The position numbers and the translations under genes were made by a program. Of a stretch of 64,000 nt of DNA, positions 1 through 8,013 are shown in pieces. A model generated the notes under the pieces. That model was not told the origin of the DNA. It saw only the letters and a program-made list of their open reading frames with translations, and ran no database searches. The first letter of the stretch is position 1, and every line of letters begins with the position of its first letter. The DNA is from Paenibacillus sp. XY044 (GTDB lineage Bacteria > Bacillota > Bacilli > Paenibacillales > Paenibacillaceae). The stretch spans positions 496,001 through 560,000 of the forward strand of contig NZ_NQMO01000005.1 in the NCBI RefSeq assembly GCF_002257645.1. The letters run 5' to 3'.

Positions 1-1665
1 TTTGGAGGTCTTCGCCAGACATCGTTCCGTAAAGTCAAATTCAATACCCGTATCGCGATAAATATCGGCTATAGTTTGATTGGGATCCGCACCTGCTCCC
101 TGCTTGTATAACGACGTCGCTCTAGCCGGATCTTCCCGGTAGATTTGTAATAACTGCAGAGCGCCCACCATCGACATTGAATATTCGATATTGTAGAACG
201 GATAACCGAAATAGTGAATGATAGCGGTCCACTTGGTTGCCACTTCAGACTCAAGACCCGTAATATCTACAGGGTGATATGTGAAGCGTTTTTCTAATTC
301 TAAATACTTCTCATCTCTCTCTTCCGGTGTATGATCCGGATTCGTATAGAGCCAATGCTGAAACAAGTCGCCTGCGACGGGCCCGATAAGCATGGTGAAT
401 GCTCGGCTAAGTTCTTCACGTTGTGCATTCCTGCATTCTTTATCATCGGTATAGAATAAATGAAGCTTGTCGAGCAGCAACAGCTCCAAACCGTGGGAGT
501 AAAGCTCTGCTACTTCCGCACGAAGTTGGTGATCTTGAATCCCTTCCCCGGATTCGTACTGCAGATACGCGTTCACCGCATGACCCATTTCGTGAATCAG
601 GGCAATGAGCGCGAAGAACGATGGACTGAAATTACAAAATATAAATGCGTTTTGGGACGCTGGCAGGAATTCTAAGAACCCGCCGGGCGCCTTTCCTTGA
701 CGAACCTCCAGATCGAGCAGCCCATTCCCGCGCATGTGACGGAATCTTTCCTGGAAATAGGGATCGGTCATGCCAAGCATCTGATCCACGCCGTCCATCA
801 ACTCGGTAACCGTTTGGAACGGCGCACCTTGCATCAAGCACGGGCCTTTGTCCCATGGGCGGTAAGATTCTACGCCTAGGCTTGTTTGCATAATGCCGGC
901 AAGACGGTCCCATGCGGGGATAACGTGTTTCTCCACAGAATCATGGAAGTCATAACAGTCTTGGATGCTATATTCGCGGTTCTTCATCGTGAACATGTAG
1001 TCGCGGTAATTATCAAAACCAGCATTGACAGCCATCTTGTGCCGAAGACTCACCAATTCGTTCATCATTTCATCCATTTGCGGCTTTACACGTAACCTAG
1101 CATCGGCCAATGCACGCCAAGCTCGTTCGCGAATTACTTGATCCGGACTGTCCAATTGTCCCTCCACGAATGAATAAGGTTTTGTTTTGCCATCCCATTC
1201 GATGCTCAAACCACCCATAATCTCATTGTACTCAGTGACCAGTTCTTGCTCCCGAACGGTAAGCGGAATATTCTCTTCGCGAAATAGTTCCGCCTTCGTT
1301 CGCCGCACTTTAAGCATCAGGCCGTATTTCTTATCGTCCAACTGTTCGTGAAACGAACTGTCCAATAACTTCTTGTCGAATTCTGCCTGATATTTCATCA
1401 GCATTGGCTGCACAGCGGTTTGATCGTGTGAAAAGATATCGCGCATGACAGCATTTATAGTATCACGATAGAAGTCGATTTGGTGACCGTACATTGCCTC
1501 TCCAATCTCCTCCCGTAACTTCCTCTCCCCCTCGAGCCATTCCTCCAAATCGGCAACGGACTTAATTCCCTGCTGGAGCATCTGCTGCAATCTGGCTTCT
1601 AGCGCTTCTAGGTCATTCAAATTGACGGCGTCGGAATAATACTTTATAGAAGATGATTCAGACAT
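1..1665 (-). CDS. M3-family oligoendopeptidase (PepF-like), 3' end cut by window edge
   Basis: Cytoplasmic zinc metallopeptidase of the thimet/oligoendopeptidase F family, expected to cut short peptides. About 555 residues are visible. The zinc motif HEMGH lies near residues 358-362, after the family's GKAPGGF segment and an FxxFNFS-like stretch, and a downstream glutamate follows in AEVAELYSHGLE. The frame stays open to base 1, so only the last few residues should be missing, since the family is usually about 560-600 residues long. The start ATG follows a G-rich Shine-Dalgarno stretch (GGGGGG) about 8 bases upstream. It lies outside the outermost rlmH-like repeat, in the variable zone downstream of rlmH. 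Confidence 0.88.
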   Translation of the reverse strand, partial: MSESSSIKYYSDAVNLNDLEALEARLQQMLQQGIKSVADLEEWLEGERKLREEIGEAMYGHQIDFYRDTINAVMRDIFSHDQTAVQPMLMKYQAEFDKKLLDSSFHEQLDDKKYGLMLKVRRTKAELFREENIPLTVREQELVTEYNEIMGGLSIEWDGKTKPYSFVEGQLDSPDQVIRERAWRALADARLRVKPQMDEMMNELVSLRHKMAVNAGFDNYRDYMFTMKNREYSIQDCYDFHDSVEKHVIPAWDRLAGIMQTSLGVESYRPWDKGPCLMQGAPFQTVTELMDGVDQMLGMTDPYFQERFRHMRGNGLLDLEVRQGKAPGGFLEFLPASQNAFIFCNFSPSFFALIALIHEMGHAVNAYLQYESGEGIQDHQLRAEVAELYSHGLELLLLDKLHLFYTDDKECRNAQREELSRAFTMLIGPVAGDLFQHWLYTNPDHTPEERDEKYLELEKRFTYHPVDITGLESEVATKWTAIIHYFGYPFYNIEYSMSMVGALQLLQIYREDPARATSLYKQGAGADPNQTIADIYRDTGIEFDFTERCLAKTSK

Positions 1666-2072
1666 GCTTTGTACCCCCCATTTAGTAATCTCAATTCCAT
1701 CATACCTTAAATTACCAATTTTAGACCGATAAATTTATCTCTTTACTTAATTAAATACTTCTTATACATACCAACCGATTTCGGATAAACTAACCTAGGA
1801 ACCTTTCGGGACTTTCTCATTCCAGCAGCAACCCTCAAGGAAATATATTCTTCAAGTTCAGGTGAGAAGTAATTTATTGAATTCTTCAATAGTTACGAAG
1901 GTAAATTTCGTCCACCTCATGACACGGTGGCTATCGCCGAAAAATGAAGTAATCGGCGGCCTGATTATCGGTTCGGCAATCGGAGCATATACTTGTCATC
2001 CGACAATGCTACTCTGCCCGTTATCTTAATGCAATCGTCAATCTAAACTTACTTTTCATTGATAAAACCGAT

Positions 2073-2108
2073 AAAAAAAGGAGTGAAGCTGGTTAAAGCT
2101 TCACTCCT
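2073..2108 (-). terminator. Rho-independent terminator, minus strand
   Basis: A perfect 12-bp inverted repeat (AGGAGTGAAGCT, loop of 6, AGCTTCACTCCT) is followed on the minus strand by a run of seven T. It lies about 200 bases past the end of the regulator gene that stops at 2304 and may end that transcript. Confidence 0.65.
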
Positions 2109-2132
2109 CATTATGAGTTTATCTCAAAATTT

Positions 2133-2160
2133 TTCGACGTTACTTGTGATACGGTTCTCC
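2133..2160 (-). repeat. rlmH-3'-end-like direct repeat, distal copy (putative att site)
   Basis: Plus-strand core ACTTGTGATACGGTTCTCC. Read on the minus strand it spells GEPYHK-stop, the last six codons of RlmH, but a stop lies directly upstream so it is not a gene fragment in use. It matches the copy at 4461-4487 over about 27 bases (one extra base here) and the real rlmH end at 7987-8013. The layout matches the direct repeats that flank SCC elements at staphylococcal rlmH. Confidence 0.7.
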
Positions 2161-2303
2161 TTAACGGTACCATCGGCGAAAATCGATAAAGGAGCTGCCG
2201 CAGCATGCTCCTTCGTTGATGCTCACATGGATTTTATTTCTATGATCTGCAAGACAGGCTGACGATTCGGTGGCGAGGCACTTTGAGGTGCACGTGGATC
2301 ACC

Positions 2304-3143
2304 TTACAGATTGCGTTCAAAATAATGAACCAGATTGTTTCGCGTTTCCTGTAACGGCAAGAACATCATCATTCTGATGTCCGGATCGCTGGGAACCTGC
2401 AGCGTGATATGCTCGAATTCCAGAATCCCTAGCCCAGGATGCTCCAACGCTATATATCCATCAAGGACGCTGCGAACATGGTGTTGCAGCCATAGCCGGC
2501 CAAAATCGGCATTGACTGCCTTCAAATCCTCGATTAGCCCGTCAAACGAAGAATCCTCCAAATAACGGGCTTTTGCCGTGCGAAATTCCGCCACCACGCC
2601 GCTCGCGACCTGCTCCCAAGCCCGGAATCGCCCTTTCAATACCGGGTTGGCGAAAAACTGCCACAGCAAATTCAATTCGTAAGACGGGTTTATCCGATCA
2701 GGCTGGGAAATCGCAAATATGTCGTTGGCCGCTTTGTTCCACACTAAGTAATCCCAGCGCCGTCCGATCACAATGGCAGGAGCCGATCCGAGTTCATTGA
2801 CCGCTTGCTGCAATAAGGAGCCGGTCTTTTCCTCTATTTGATTCACTTGAGGTGGGAGCGATTGCCCGGAGAGCAGGTAGAGATGGCGCCGTTCGTCCGG
2901 GGTAAGTCTGAGCGCCCGGGACAGGCTTTCCAGTACTTGCACTGAAGGGTGAATATCGCGTCCTTGTTCCAGCCAGGTGTACCAGGAAACGCCAACATTG
3001 GCGATCTGCGCAACCTCCTCGCGGCGCAACCCCGGCTTCCGGCGGGGCTTGGTGGGCGGGAGCCCTGCGTTACCCGGACAAAGATTTGCCCGTCTATTGC
3101 GTAAAAACTCGCCGAGCACCTTGCGTCGCTCGCTATCGTTCAT
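2304..3143 (-). CDS. Helix-turn-helix regulator with MmyB-like ligand-binding domain
   Basis: A 279-residue transcription factor. Residues about 10-90 form an XRE-type helix-turn-helix (GLRREEVAQIANVGVSWYTWLEQGRD), and the rest is the PAS-like MmyB ligand-binding domain often paired with it. The ATG at 3143 is preferred over an in-frame GTG at 3149 because GGAG lies 8 bases ahead of it. It is divergent from the adjacent hydrolase gene with a 138-base gap, which suggests that it controls that gene and itself. It lies between two rlmH-like repeats, so it is likely horizontally acquired cargo. The ligand is unknown. Confidence 0.85.
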   Translation of the reverse strand: MNDSERRKVLGEFLRNRRANLCPGNAGLPPTKPRRKPGLRREEVAQIANVGVSWYTWLEQGRDIHPSVQVLESLSRALRLTPDERRHLYLLSGQSLPPQVNQIEEKTGSLLQQAVNELGSAPAIVIGRRWDYLVWNKAANDIFAISQPDRINPSYELNLLWQFFANPVLKGRFRAWEQVASGVVAEFRTAKARYLEDSSFDGLIEDLKAVNADFGRLWLQHHVRSVLDGYIALEHPGLGILEFEHITLQVPSDPDIRMMMFLPLQETRNNLVHYFERNL

Positions 3144-3281
3144 ATCCACCGCTCCTAACTGTTACTAGGAAACCTATGATTAAGGCGCCCACGTCCCGCC
3201 GGCACAAATACAGTATAATCAAGTTCAACAAGCGAAACAACATTGAGATCCCCCATCTTAATCAAAGAAAAAGGAGTCTAC

Positions 3282-4232
3282 ATGATGCAGAATCATTTCC
3301 AATCAAGCACGCCGGATATCCGTCCTGCCGGAGTCTATCCCTTAACGCTCGGAGATTTCTACTGCCTTGTAATCAGTGATGAGGTAAGCTATTCGCTGCC
3401 TACCTCTCTCATAACAAATGCAACCAAAGAAGAAGTAGCTGCCACCCTCAGAGAATATGCTTTGCCGAGTACGCATGTGCCGATGCAGATTAGCGTTCTG
3501 TACATTCATACAGGACAGCATCAAATTCTTATCGATACGGGGCTTGGACATTTGCCGGGACCGAGCGGCAGAGCAGACTTCATCGGTAAGGTGCGTTCGA
3601 ACCTGCAAGCATTCGGCATTGCTCCTGAGTCGATTAATACCATCATCCTTTCTCATGCTCACACCGATCATTATGGCGGAATCTTCGACGAAGAAAATCG
3701 ATTTTCTTTTCCTAACGCCACTTACGTACTCTCCAAAGCAGAGTGGACGTTCTGGATGGAACAGCCCGATTTAAGTTCTCTAGCACTCCCGGAACCTCTC
3801 AAACAAAGAACGGTGCAATTGGCTCAGGACTGCCTTGCTCGCCTTCAACCAAAACTAAGGCTGATCGATGATGAAGAAGTCATTATTCCGGGAATTGCCG
3901 CGATTTCCGCCAAAGGAGAGACGCCCGGGCACAGCGCGTTCCTTGTTTCCTCCAAAGGCGATTCGATGCTGGTAGTCGGCGACGCTTGGTCTCATTATAA
4001 GCTGACGCCGGAACACCCCGACTGGCTTACCGTCTTCGATTTGGACCCTGAGCAGACCGTCCGCACGCGGCGCATGCTGCTGAACCGCGCTGCCGAGGAA
4101 CAACTGCTGGTGCTAGCCTATCATTTCCCCTGGCCGAGCTTGGGGCGGATCTTAAAGCGCGACGTGAATTGGTCGTGGGAACCGATTGAATACACGTGGA
4201 CGTATACCACGAATAGAGAGGCACCATCCTGA
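3282..4232 (+). CDS. Metallo-beta-lactamase-fold hydrolase
   Basis: A 316-residue protein with the metal-binding motif SHAHTDHYGG near residue 125, and further metal ligands expected from the GHSAF and GDAWSH segments. This layout is typical of the lactonase/quorum-quenching-like branch of the MBL fold, but the substrate cannot be read from sequence. AAGGAG at 3271-3276 serves ATG 3282 or ATG 3285; the first is reported. The gene is divergent from the MmyB-type regulator. It has no signal peptide, so it should act in the cytoplasm. Confidence 0.82.
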   Translation: MMQNHFQSSTPDIRPAGVYPLTLGDFYCLVISDEVSYSLPTSLITNATKEEVAATLREYALPSTHVPMQISVLYIHTGQHQILIDTGLGHLPGPSGRADFIGKVRSNLQAFGIAPESINTIILSHAHTDHYGGIFDEENRFSFPNATYVLSKAEWTFWMEQPDLSSLALPEPLKQRTVQLAQDCLARLQPKLRLIDDEEVIIPGIAAISAKGETPGHSAFLVSSKGDSMLVVGDAWSHYKLTPEHPDWLTVFDLDPEQTVRTRRMLLNRAAEEQLLVLAYHFPWPSLGRILKRDVNWSWEPIEYTWTYTTNREAPS

Positions 4233-4460
4233 AGAATTTGAGGGTACTTCACAGGCTACTATATCATAAGAGCACGTATAAAATTTGATCAAGTCAGGCC
4301 AGTGATACGATATCCTTGACGTAATGCAGGGTTCTGTCTTATGTCTTCTGCTCTATCGGGGTATAGAATACGAGCATAAGTAGTCAATCCAACCCCTCCT
4401 TATCTCAACGATATTATCTCGATAAACAGTGAAATGGATCAATACCTGCTCGCAAAAATT

Positions 4461-4487
4461 TTCGCGTCACTTGTGATACGGTTCTCC
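4461..4487 (-). repeat. rlmH-3'-end-like direct repeat, middle copy (putative att site)
   Basis: Plus-strand core ACTTGTGATACGGTTCTCC, identical to the distal copy over 19 bases and sharing its A/T-rich left flank (AAAATTTT). Read on the minus strand it gives GEPYHK-stop. It divides the accessory zone into a 2.3-kb unit (regulator plus hydrolase) and a 3.5-kb unit (TetR, oxidoreductase, MFS). Confidence 0.72.
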
Positions 4488-4576
4488 TTATCATCTATAG
4501 AGCGAAACGAAGGACGCTCTCAATGAGGTGTCCTTGGCTGACCGAGCGAATGTCATCACTCTCACAGTTAAGCAGA

Positions 4577-4620
4577 GAACCGCAACGGGGATACCGAATT
4601 TGGCACCCTCGTTGCGGTTC
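4577..4620 (-). terminator. Stem-loop after the tetR-family gene
   Basis: Perfect 11-bp stem (GAACCGCAACG with CGTTGCGGTTC) whose loop can pair further. It starts 16 bases after the TetR gene stop on the minus strand. There is no clean T-run, so this may be an imperfect terminator or a 3'-end stabiliser. Confidence 0.45.
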
Positions 4621-4635
4621 GTGTATGGACTCAAA

Positions 4636-5220
4636 TTATCCGTTTGGCGCATTAAACTGAAGATTGATCAGATGGGTCCCAATTGCAGTGAGTTGTCCGG
4701 TCGGACCGGCAGCTCCAAATATAGGAGCCGAAGCTAGAGCCCCATTAATAACCAGCGAGAGCTGATCGGCAAGGACCTTAGGGTCGAGTGCACCTGCTTC
4801 CCGGCAGATATCATACAATCGGCGATTAAGCTCCTGCTTATGTTCAATTGCTTGTCTACGAGCGGGATGTCCCTCGTCGGAAAATTCGGCTAATACGTTG
4901 AGAAAAGCGCAACCTCGATAACCCGGTTCGGAGATCATTTGTGCAGTTACCTCTAACAAAGCCAATAACTGAGCCTTTGCATTTCCTTGATAAGCGGTTA
5001 GTACTTCTTCGAACCATTGCCAATGCCGCCGGTTCTCCTCCTCTAGATAGGCAGATATTAGCTCGTCCTTGGTTGAGAAATGTCGGTACATTGTAGGTTT
5101 CCCCACTCCCGATTGTTCGGAGATCGTGTCAACTCCAACGGAACGAATACCTATTCGGTAGAACAAATCGCTCGCCGTCTCCAAAAGACGTTGACGCGGC
5201 GATGAACGTGGTGCGGCCAT
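4636..5220 (-). CDS. TetR/AcrR-family repressor
   Basis: A 194-residue regulator. The N-terminal helix-turn-helix is clear (LLETASDLFYRIGIRSVGVDTISEQSGVGKPTMYRHFSTKDEL), followed by an all-helical ligand domain. ATG 5220 is chosen because the Shine-Dalgarno AAGGAGG abuts the earlier ATG at 5229 and sits about 9 bases from this one. A palindromic operator at 5243-5257 lies between its promoter and start, and the same palindrome recurs four times in front of the oxidoreductase and MFS genes. It most likely represses itself and both neighbours until an inducer binds. Confidence 0.88.
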   Translation of the reverse strand: MAAPRSSPRQRLLETASDLFYRIGIRSVGVDTISEQSGVGKPTMYRHFSTKDELISAYLEEENRRHWQWFEEVLTAYQGNAKAQLLALLEVTAQMISEPGYRGCAFLNVLAEFSDEGHPARRQAIEHKQELNRRLYDICREAGALDPKVLADQLSLVINGALASAPIFGAAGPTGQLTAIGTHLINLQFNAPNG

Positions 5221-5242
5221 GTTGGTCATCCTCCTTCACACA

Positions 5243-5257
5243 ACAGAACTGTTCTGT
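5243..5257. promoter_or_regulatory. TetR-type operator at the regulator's own promoter
   Basis: Perfect 15-bp palindrome ACAGAACTGTTCTGT. It lies just downstream of a plausible minus-strand promoter (TTGCAG, 18-base spacer, TATTGT) and upstream of the Shine-Dalgarno sequence, a position suited to autorepression. Confidence 0.75.
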
Positions 5258-5317
5258 GATCTTACAATATCACGGATGTTTCTTTTGCTGCAAGGGCCAC
5301 GTTCATCACCGCAACGC

Positions 5318-6334
5318 TTAGTCCATATGAATGACGACCTTACCGAATGACCGGGAATTCATATAATAGTCATAAGCCTCTTTTGCCTCTTCGAACGGAA
5401 AGATTCGGTCAATAACGGGTTTAATCCTGTGCTCGGCAATGAATTGATTCATCTCTTCGAATTGGTTACGGCTGCCGGTCATGATAGGTCGGAGTGTCAC
5501 CATATTAAAGTAGAAAGCGCTGATGTCCATCGTCTTAACGCTGCTAGGAATCCATCCGACCACGCTCACCAGCCCCGATATCGCCGCTGCATGGATAGAC
5601 TGTTCAAGCGTTCCCGGATTCGTATTCTCGATAATCATTTGAGCCCCCCGTCCATTCGTCATATCTCTTACCGTCTCATGCCAATTGGACGTCGTTCGGG
5701 AATGAATGACCTCCGCTCCGAGTGCGGCAAGTCTATCGATCTTGTCCTCGTTCGTCGTTGTTGCAATGACGCGAGCACCAAACGACTTCGCGAATTGGAT
5801 AGCAAACAGGGAAACACTACCTGACCCTAGCGCCAGTACCGTATCTTCTTCTGTAGGCTGTCGAAAACCCGTAAGAGCATTCCAGGCGGTAAGAGCCGAT
5901 ACTGGCAAGGTTGCAGCCTCTTCGTAGGTTAAGTGTTCAGGAATAGGCAAAACCACCTCTTCGCTCACCACGATATATTCCGACAGGAACCCGTCCAGCG
6001 AACCGCTGAATTGCGTTCCGTGCTCTTCCCAACCGATAAAAGGGCCTTCGATCCAATGAACGAGAGAGTTCACCACGACTCGGCCTCCCGGTTGGGCCCG
6101 CGTAACTCCCGAGCCTACCGCCACTACTTCCCCAGTCCCGTCAGCCAGTGGAATCACAGAGGGTTCCTTAACCGGCAACGGATATGCACCGCTCATGATT
6201 AAGCCGTCTCTGTAATTAAAAGAAGTGGCTCTCACTCGAAGCAAAACTTCATGAGAACCTGGTGTTGGAATATCCCGCTCGGTAACAACAAGACTTTCTA
6301 GTCCCTTGCCATTCTTTACGTGATAACTTCTCAT
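5318..6334 (-). CDS. Zinc-free MDR-superfamily NAD(P)-dependent oxidoreductase
   Basis: A 338-residue medium-chain dehydrogenase/reductase. The N-terminal GroES-like half is followed by a Rossmann half with the dinucleotide loop ALGSGSVSLFAIQFAKSFGA near residues 170-190. The protein contains no cysteine, so the catalytic and structural zinc sites of classical alcohol dehydrogenases are absent, and a quinone-oxidoreductase or enoyl-reductase-like activity is more likely. AAGGAG precedes the ATG. Its promoter carries two TetR-type operators. It may detoxify the compound that induces the adjacent TetR regulator. Confidence 0.85.
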   Translation of the reverse strand: MRSYHVKNGKGLESLVVTERDIPTPGSHEVLLRVRATSFNYRDGLIMSGAYPLPVKEPSVIPLADGTGEVVAVGSGVTRAQPGGRVVVNSLVHWIEGPFIGWEEHGTQFSGSLDGFLSEYIVVSEEVVLPIPEHLTYEEAATLPVSALTAWNALTGFRQPTEEDTVLALGSGSVSLFAIQFAKSFGARVIATTTNEDKIDRLAALGAEVIHSRTTSNWHETVRDMTNGRGAQMIIENTNPGTLEQSIHAAAISGLVSVVGWIPSSVKTMDISAFYFNMVTLRPIMTGSRNQFEEMNQFIAEHRIKPVIDRIFPFEEAKEAYDYYMNSRSFGKVVIHMD

Positions 6335-6371
6335 CGTAATTCTCCTTCCGGATAATAAAAATCCCCAAATA

Positions 6372-6437
6372 ATAAAACAGAACTGTTCTGTTTTATGTTC
6401 GATCTATAAATTACAGCACTGTTCTGTAACGTGTCAA
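6372..6437 (-). promoter_or_regulatory. Oxidoreductase promoter with two TetR-type operators
   Basis: The minus-strand -35 TTGACA (6432-6437) and -10 TAATTT (6408-6413) are 18 bases apart. The spacer is largely an operator (6411-6429, one mismatch from a palindrome). A second operator, a perfect 25-bp palindrome centred on AACAGAACTGTTCTGTT, lies at 6372-6396 just downstream of the start region. The arrangement mirrors the MFS promoter. Confidence 0.78.
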
Positions 6438-6581
6438 TACCTAAACTTAAAAGTTTTATTTTGGCCGGCTAGTCCTCCATAGAAAAGGCAGAAAGAGATT
6501 CCATGTTTGGAGGCATCTACGGGTGAGGCATCTTACCGATTCCCTTCTGGAATACATTCGTGTGCAATCGATTTGCCACGC

Positions 6582-6645
6582 TTGACACATTACAGAACAG
6601 TACTGTATTATCTTGGTGATAACAGAACAGAACAGTTTTGTTATC
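6582..6645 (+). promoter_or_regulatory. MFS transporter promoter with two TetR-type operators
   Basis: -35 TTGACA (6582-6587) and -10 TATTAT (6606-6611) are separated by 18 bases that contain the operator TACAGAACAGTACTGTA (6591-6607). A second, looser 28-bp palindrome spans 6618-6645 (GATAACA...TGTTATC). The -35-to-spacer sequence is nearly identical to that of the divergent oxidoreductase promoter. Confidence 0.8.
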
Positions 6646-6690
6646 ATTACATAATAAACAAGGATTAAAGCGTTGAGAAGGAGTGGAGAG

Positions 6691-7875
6691 ATGAATCGAG
6701 GCATTTATCTATTGGTCTTGGCTACTTTCGTGACCGGCACTGTCGAGCTCGTCGTAGCTGGCATATTGGACCGCATCGCCCAAGAGCTGCACGTGTCGAT
6801 CGGCATGACTGGTTTGCTCGTTACGGTTTATTCGCTGGTCTTCGCGTTAGGCACGCCCATTATCGGAGCCTTAACCTCCAGAATTGAACGTCGCAAGCTT
6901 CTGTTAGCCGCGATGTTCGTATTTATCGTCGGAAATGTGGTTTCCATGGTGAGCCCCAATTTCTCGATTCTGATCGTGGCCCGGGCAATTACAGCGGCAA
7001 GCTGTTCGGTTGTCGTGGTCAATTCGCTAATCCTAGCGGCGAACATTACCGTTCCTGACAAAGTCGGGCGGGCGATGGGACTCGTCTTTACCGGTATTAG
7101 CGCTTCTTTGGTACTCGGAGTACCGATTGGAACCTTAATCGCAGGCTTGACGAACTGGAGGATGACCTTCGCCTTGATTGCCGTACTCGGCCTGATCGTC
7201 TTCCTTGGCCTATGGCGCTATTTGCCCAAAGTTCCTCCTCAGCCATCCGCCTCGTTGTCCAAGCAAATCGCTGCCTTGAGAAGCTCAAAAATCATTTTTG
7301 CACAGCTCATGGTGGCATTGATGCTCATTGGCCATTTTACAATGTACACCTACTTATCTCCTTTCCTCCAATCGACGATGGGGCTCTCTTCCGGCACAAT
7401 CGGAATTGTATTTCTGCTACTCGGCATGGGAGGGGTAGTAGGGGGATGGATCGGCGGTTGGATGACCGACAAACTTGGCGGTGCCCGTTCGTTTCTCATT
7501 TTACTTATCTTGTTTGCATCTGTTCTACTCCTATTGCCGTATGCGACAACTTCTCTCATCAGCTTGCTGCCTGTCGTTATCGTCTGGGGAGCACTCGCAT
7601 TTGCGCCCGCGGCACCGGTGCAGAGTTACTTGATTCAATCGGCTCCTGAATCGTCGGATATTCAGATCGGACTGTTTACTTCGTTTATGCACTTGGGTAT
7701 CTCCATCGGTTCTGCGGTAGGAGGTGCGATCGTCAACTATCATTCCGTAAAAGCAAACCCTTGGGCGGCCGGACTCTTTGGCTTGCTGGCCTTCCTTTCC
7801 GCCGCGATTTCCGTCACACGTAAGCAGAAAGGGAGTAGAGCAGGTGTGCACAGAATAGATAATCCTGTTAGTTAG
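6691..7875 (+). CDS. MFS drug/solute exporter (DHA1, AraJ/Cmx-like)
   Basis: A 394-residue membrane protein with about 12 predicted membrane segments. Motif A-like sequence (GALTSRIERRKLLL) lies in the loop between segments 2 and 3, and motif-C-like glycine-rich sequence (LVLGVPIGTLIAG) follows in segment 5. The ATG at 6691 has AGAAGGAGTGG 5-15 bases upstream; the longer in-frame TTG start would overlap that site. The protein probably exports a toxic compound or antibiotic. Expression should be set by the TetR repressor through the operators at 6591-6645. It is the last gene before the rlmH attachment site. Confidence 0.85.
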   Translation: MNRGIYLLVLATFVTGTVELVVAGILDRIAQELHVSIGMTGLLVTVYSLVFALGTPIIGALTSRIERRKLLLAAMFVFIVGNVVSMVSPNFSILIVARAITAASCSVVVVNSLILAANITVPDKVGRAMGLVFTGISASLVLGVPIGTLIAGLTNWRMTFALIAVLGLIVFLGLWRYLPKVPPQPSASLSKQIAALRSSKIIFAQLMVALMLIGHFTMYTYLSPFLQSTMGLSSGTIGIVFLLLGMGGVVGGWIGGWMTDKLGGARSFLILLILFASVLLLLPYATTSLISLLPVVIVWGALAFAPAAPVQSYLIQSAPESSDIQIGLFTSFMHLGISIGSAVGGAIVNYHSVKANPWAAGLFGLLAFLSAAISVTRKQKGSRAGVHRIDNPVS

Positions 7876-7986
7876 TCTCATAATTCGAGGTACTGAGGAA
7901 GTTGCTGGGCTGTTGCCAGATCATTAGCGGCAGCCTTCAAAATTGCGCAGTATCCTTCTGAACTTTGCACAGTAAAAGCCTTAAAC

Positions 7987-8013
7987 TTCGCTCTACTTAT
8001 GATAAGGTTCCCC
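7987..8013 (-). repeat. Putative att site at the rlmH 3' end
   Basis: Plus-strand core ACTTATGATAAGGTTCCCC overlaps the last rlmH codons and extends 6-9 bases past the stop (TTCGC flank). It differs from the two upstream copies at only three positions in the core. This is the junction at which staphylococcal SCC elements insert. Confidence 0.7.

Larger units (their letters stand above)
1666..2303. other. Intergenic stretch with possible gene remnants
   Basis: No convincing gene. It holds the promoter region of the M3 peptidase gene, a stem-loop at 2073-2108 and the first rlmH-like repeat at 2133-2160. Around 1935-2030 one plus-strand frame reads a short glycine-zipper-like hydrophobic run (VIGGLIIGSAIGA) that stops soon after. 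It may be debris of a lost gene, but no start or full domain is visible. Confidence 0.5.

Noticed and set aside
2059..2262. Plus-strand ORF of 67 codons spanning the distal repeat
   Set aside because: It runs across a terminator stem and the rlmH-like repeat; no ribosome site or recognisable protein.
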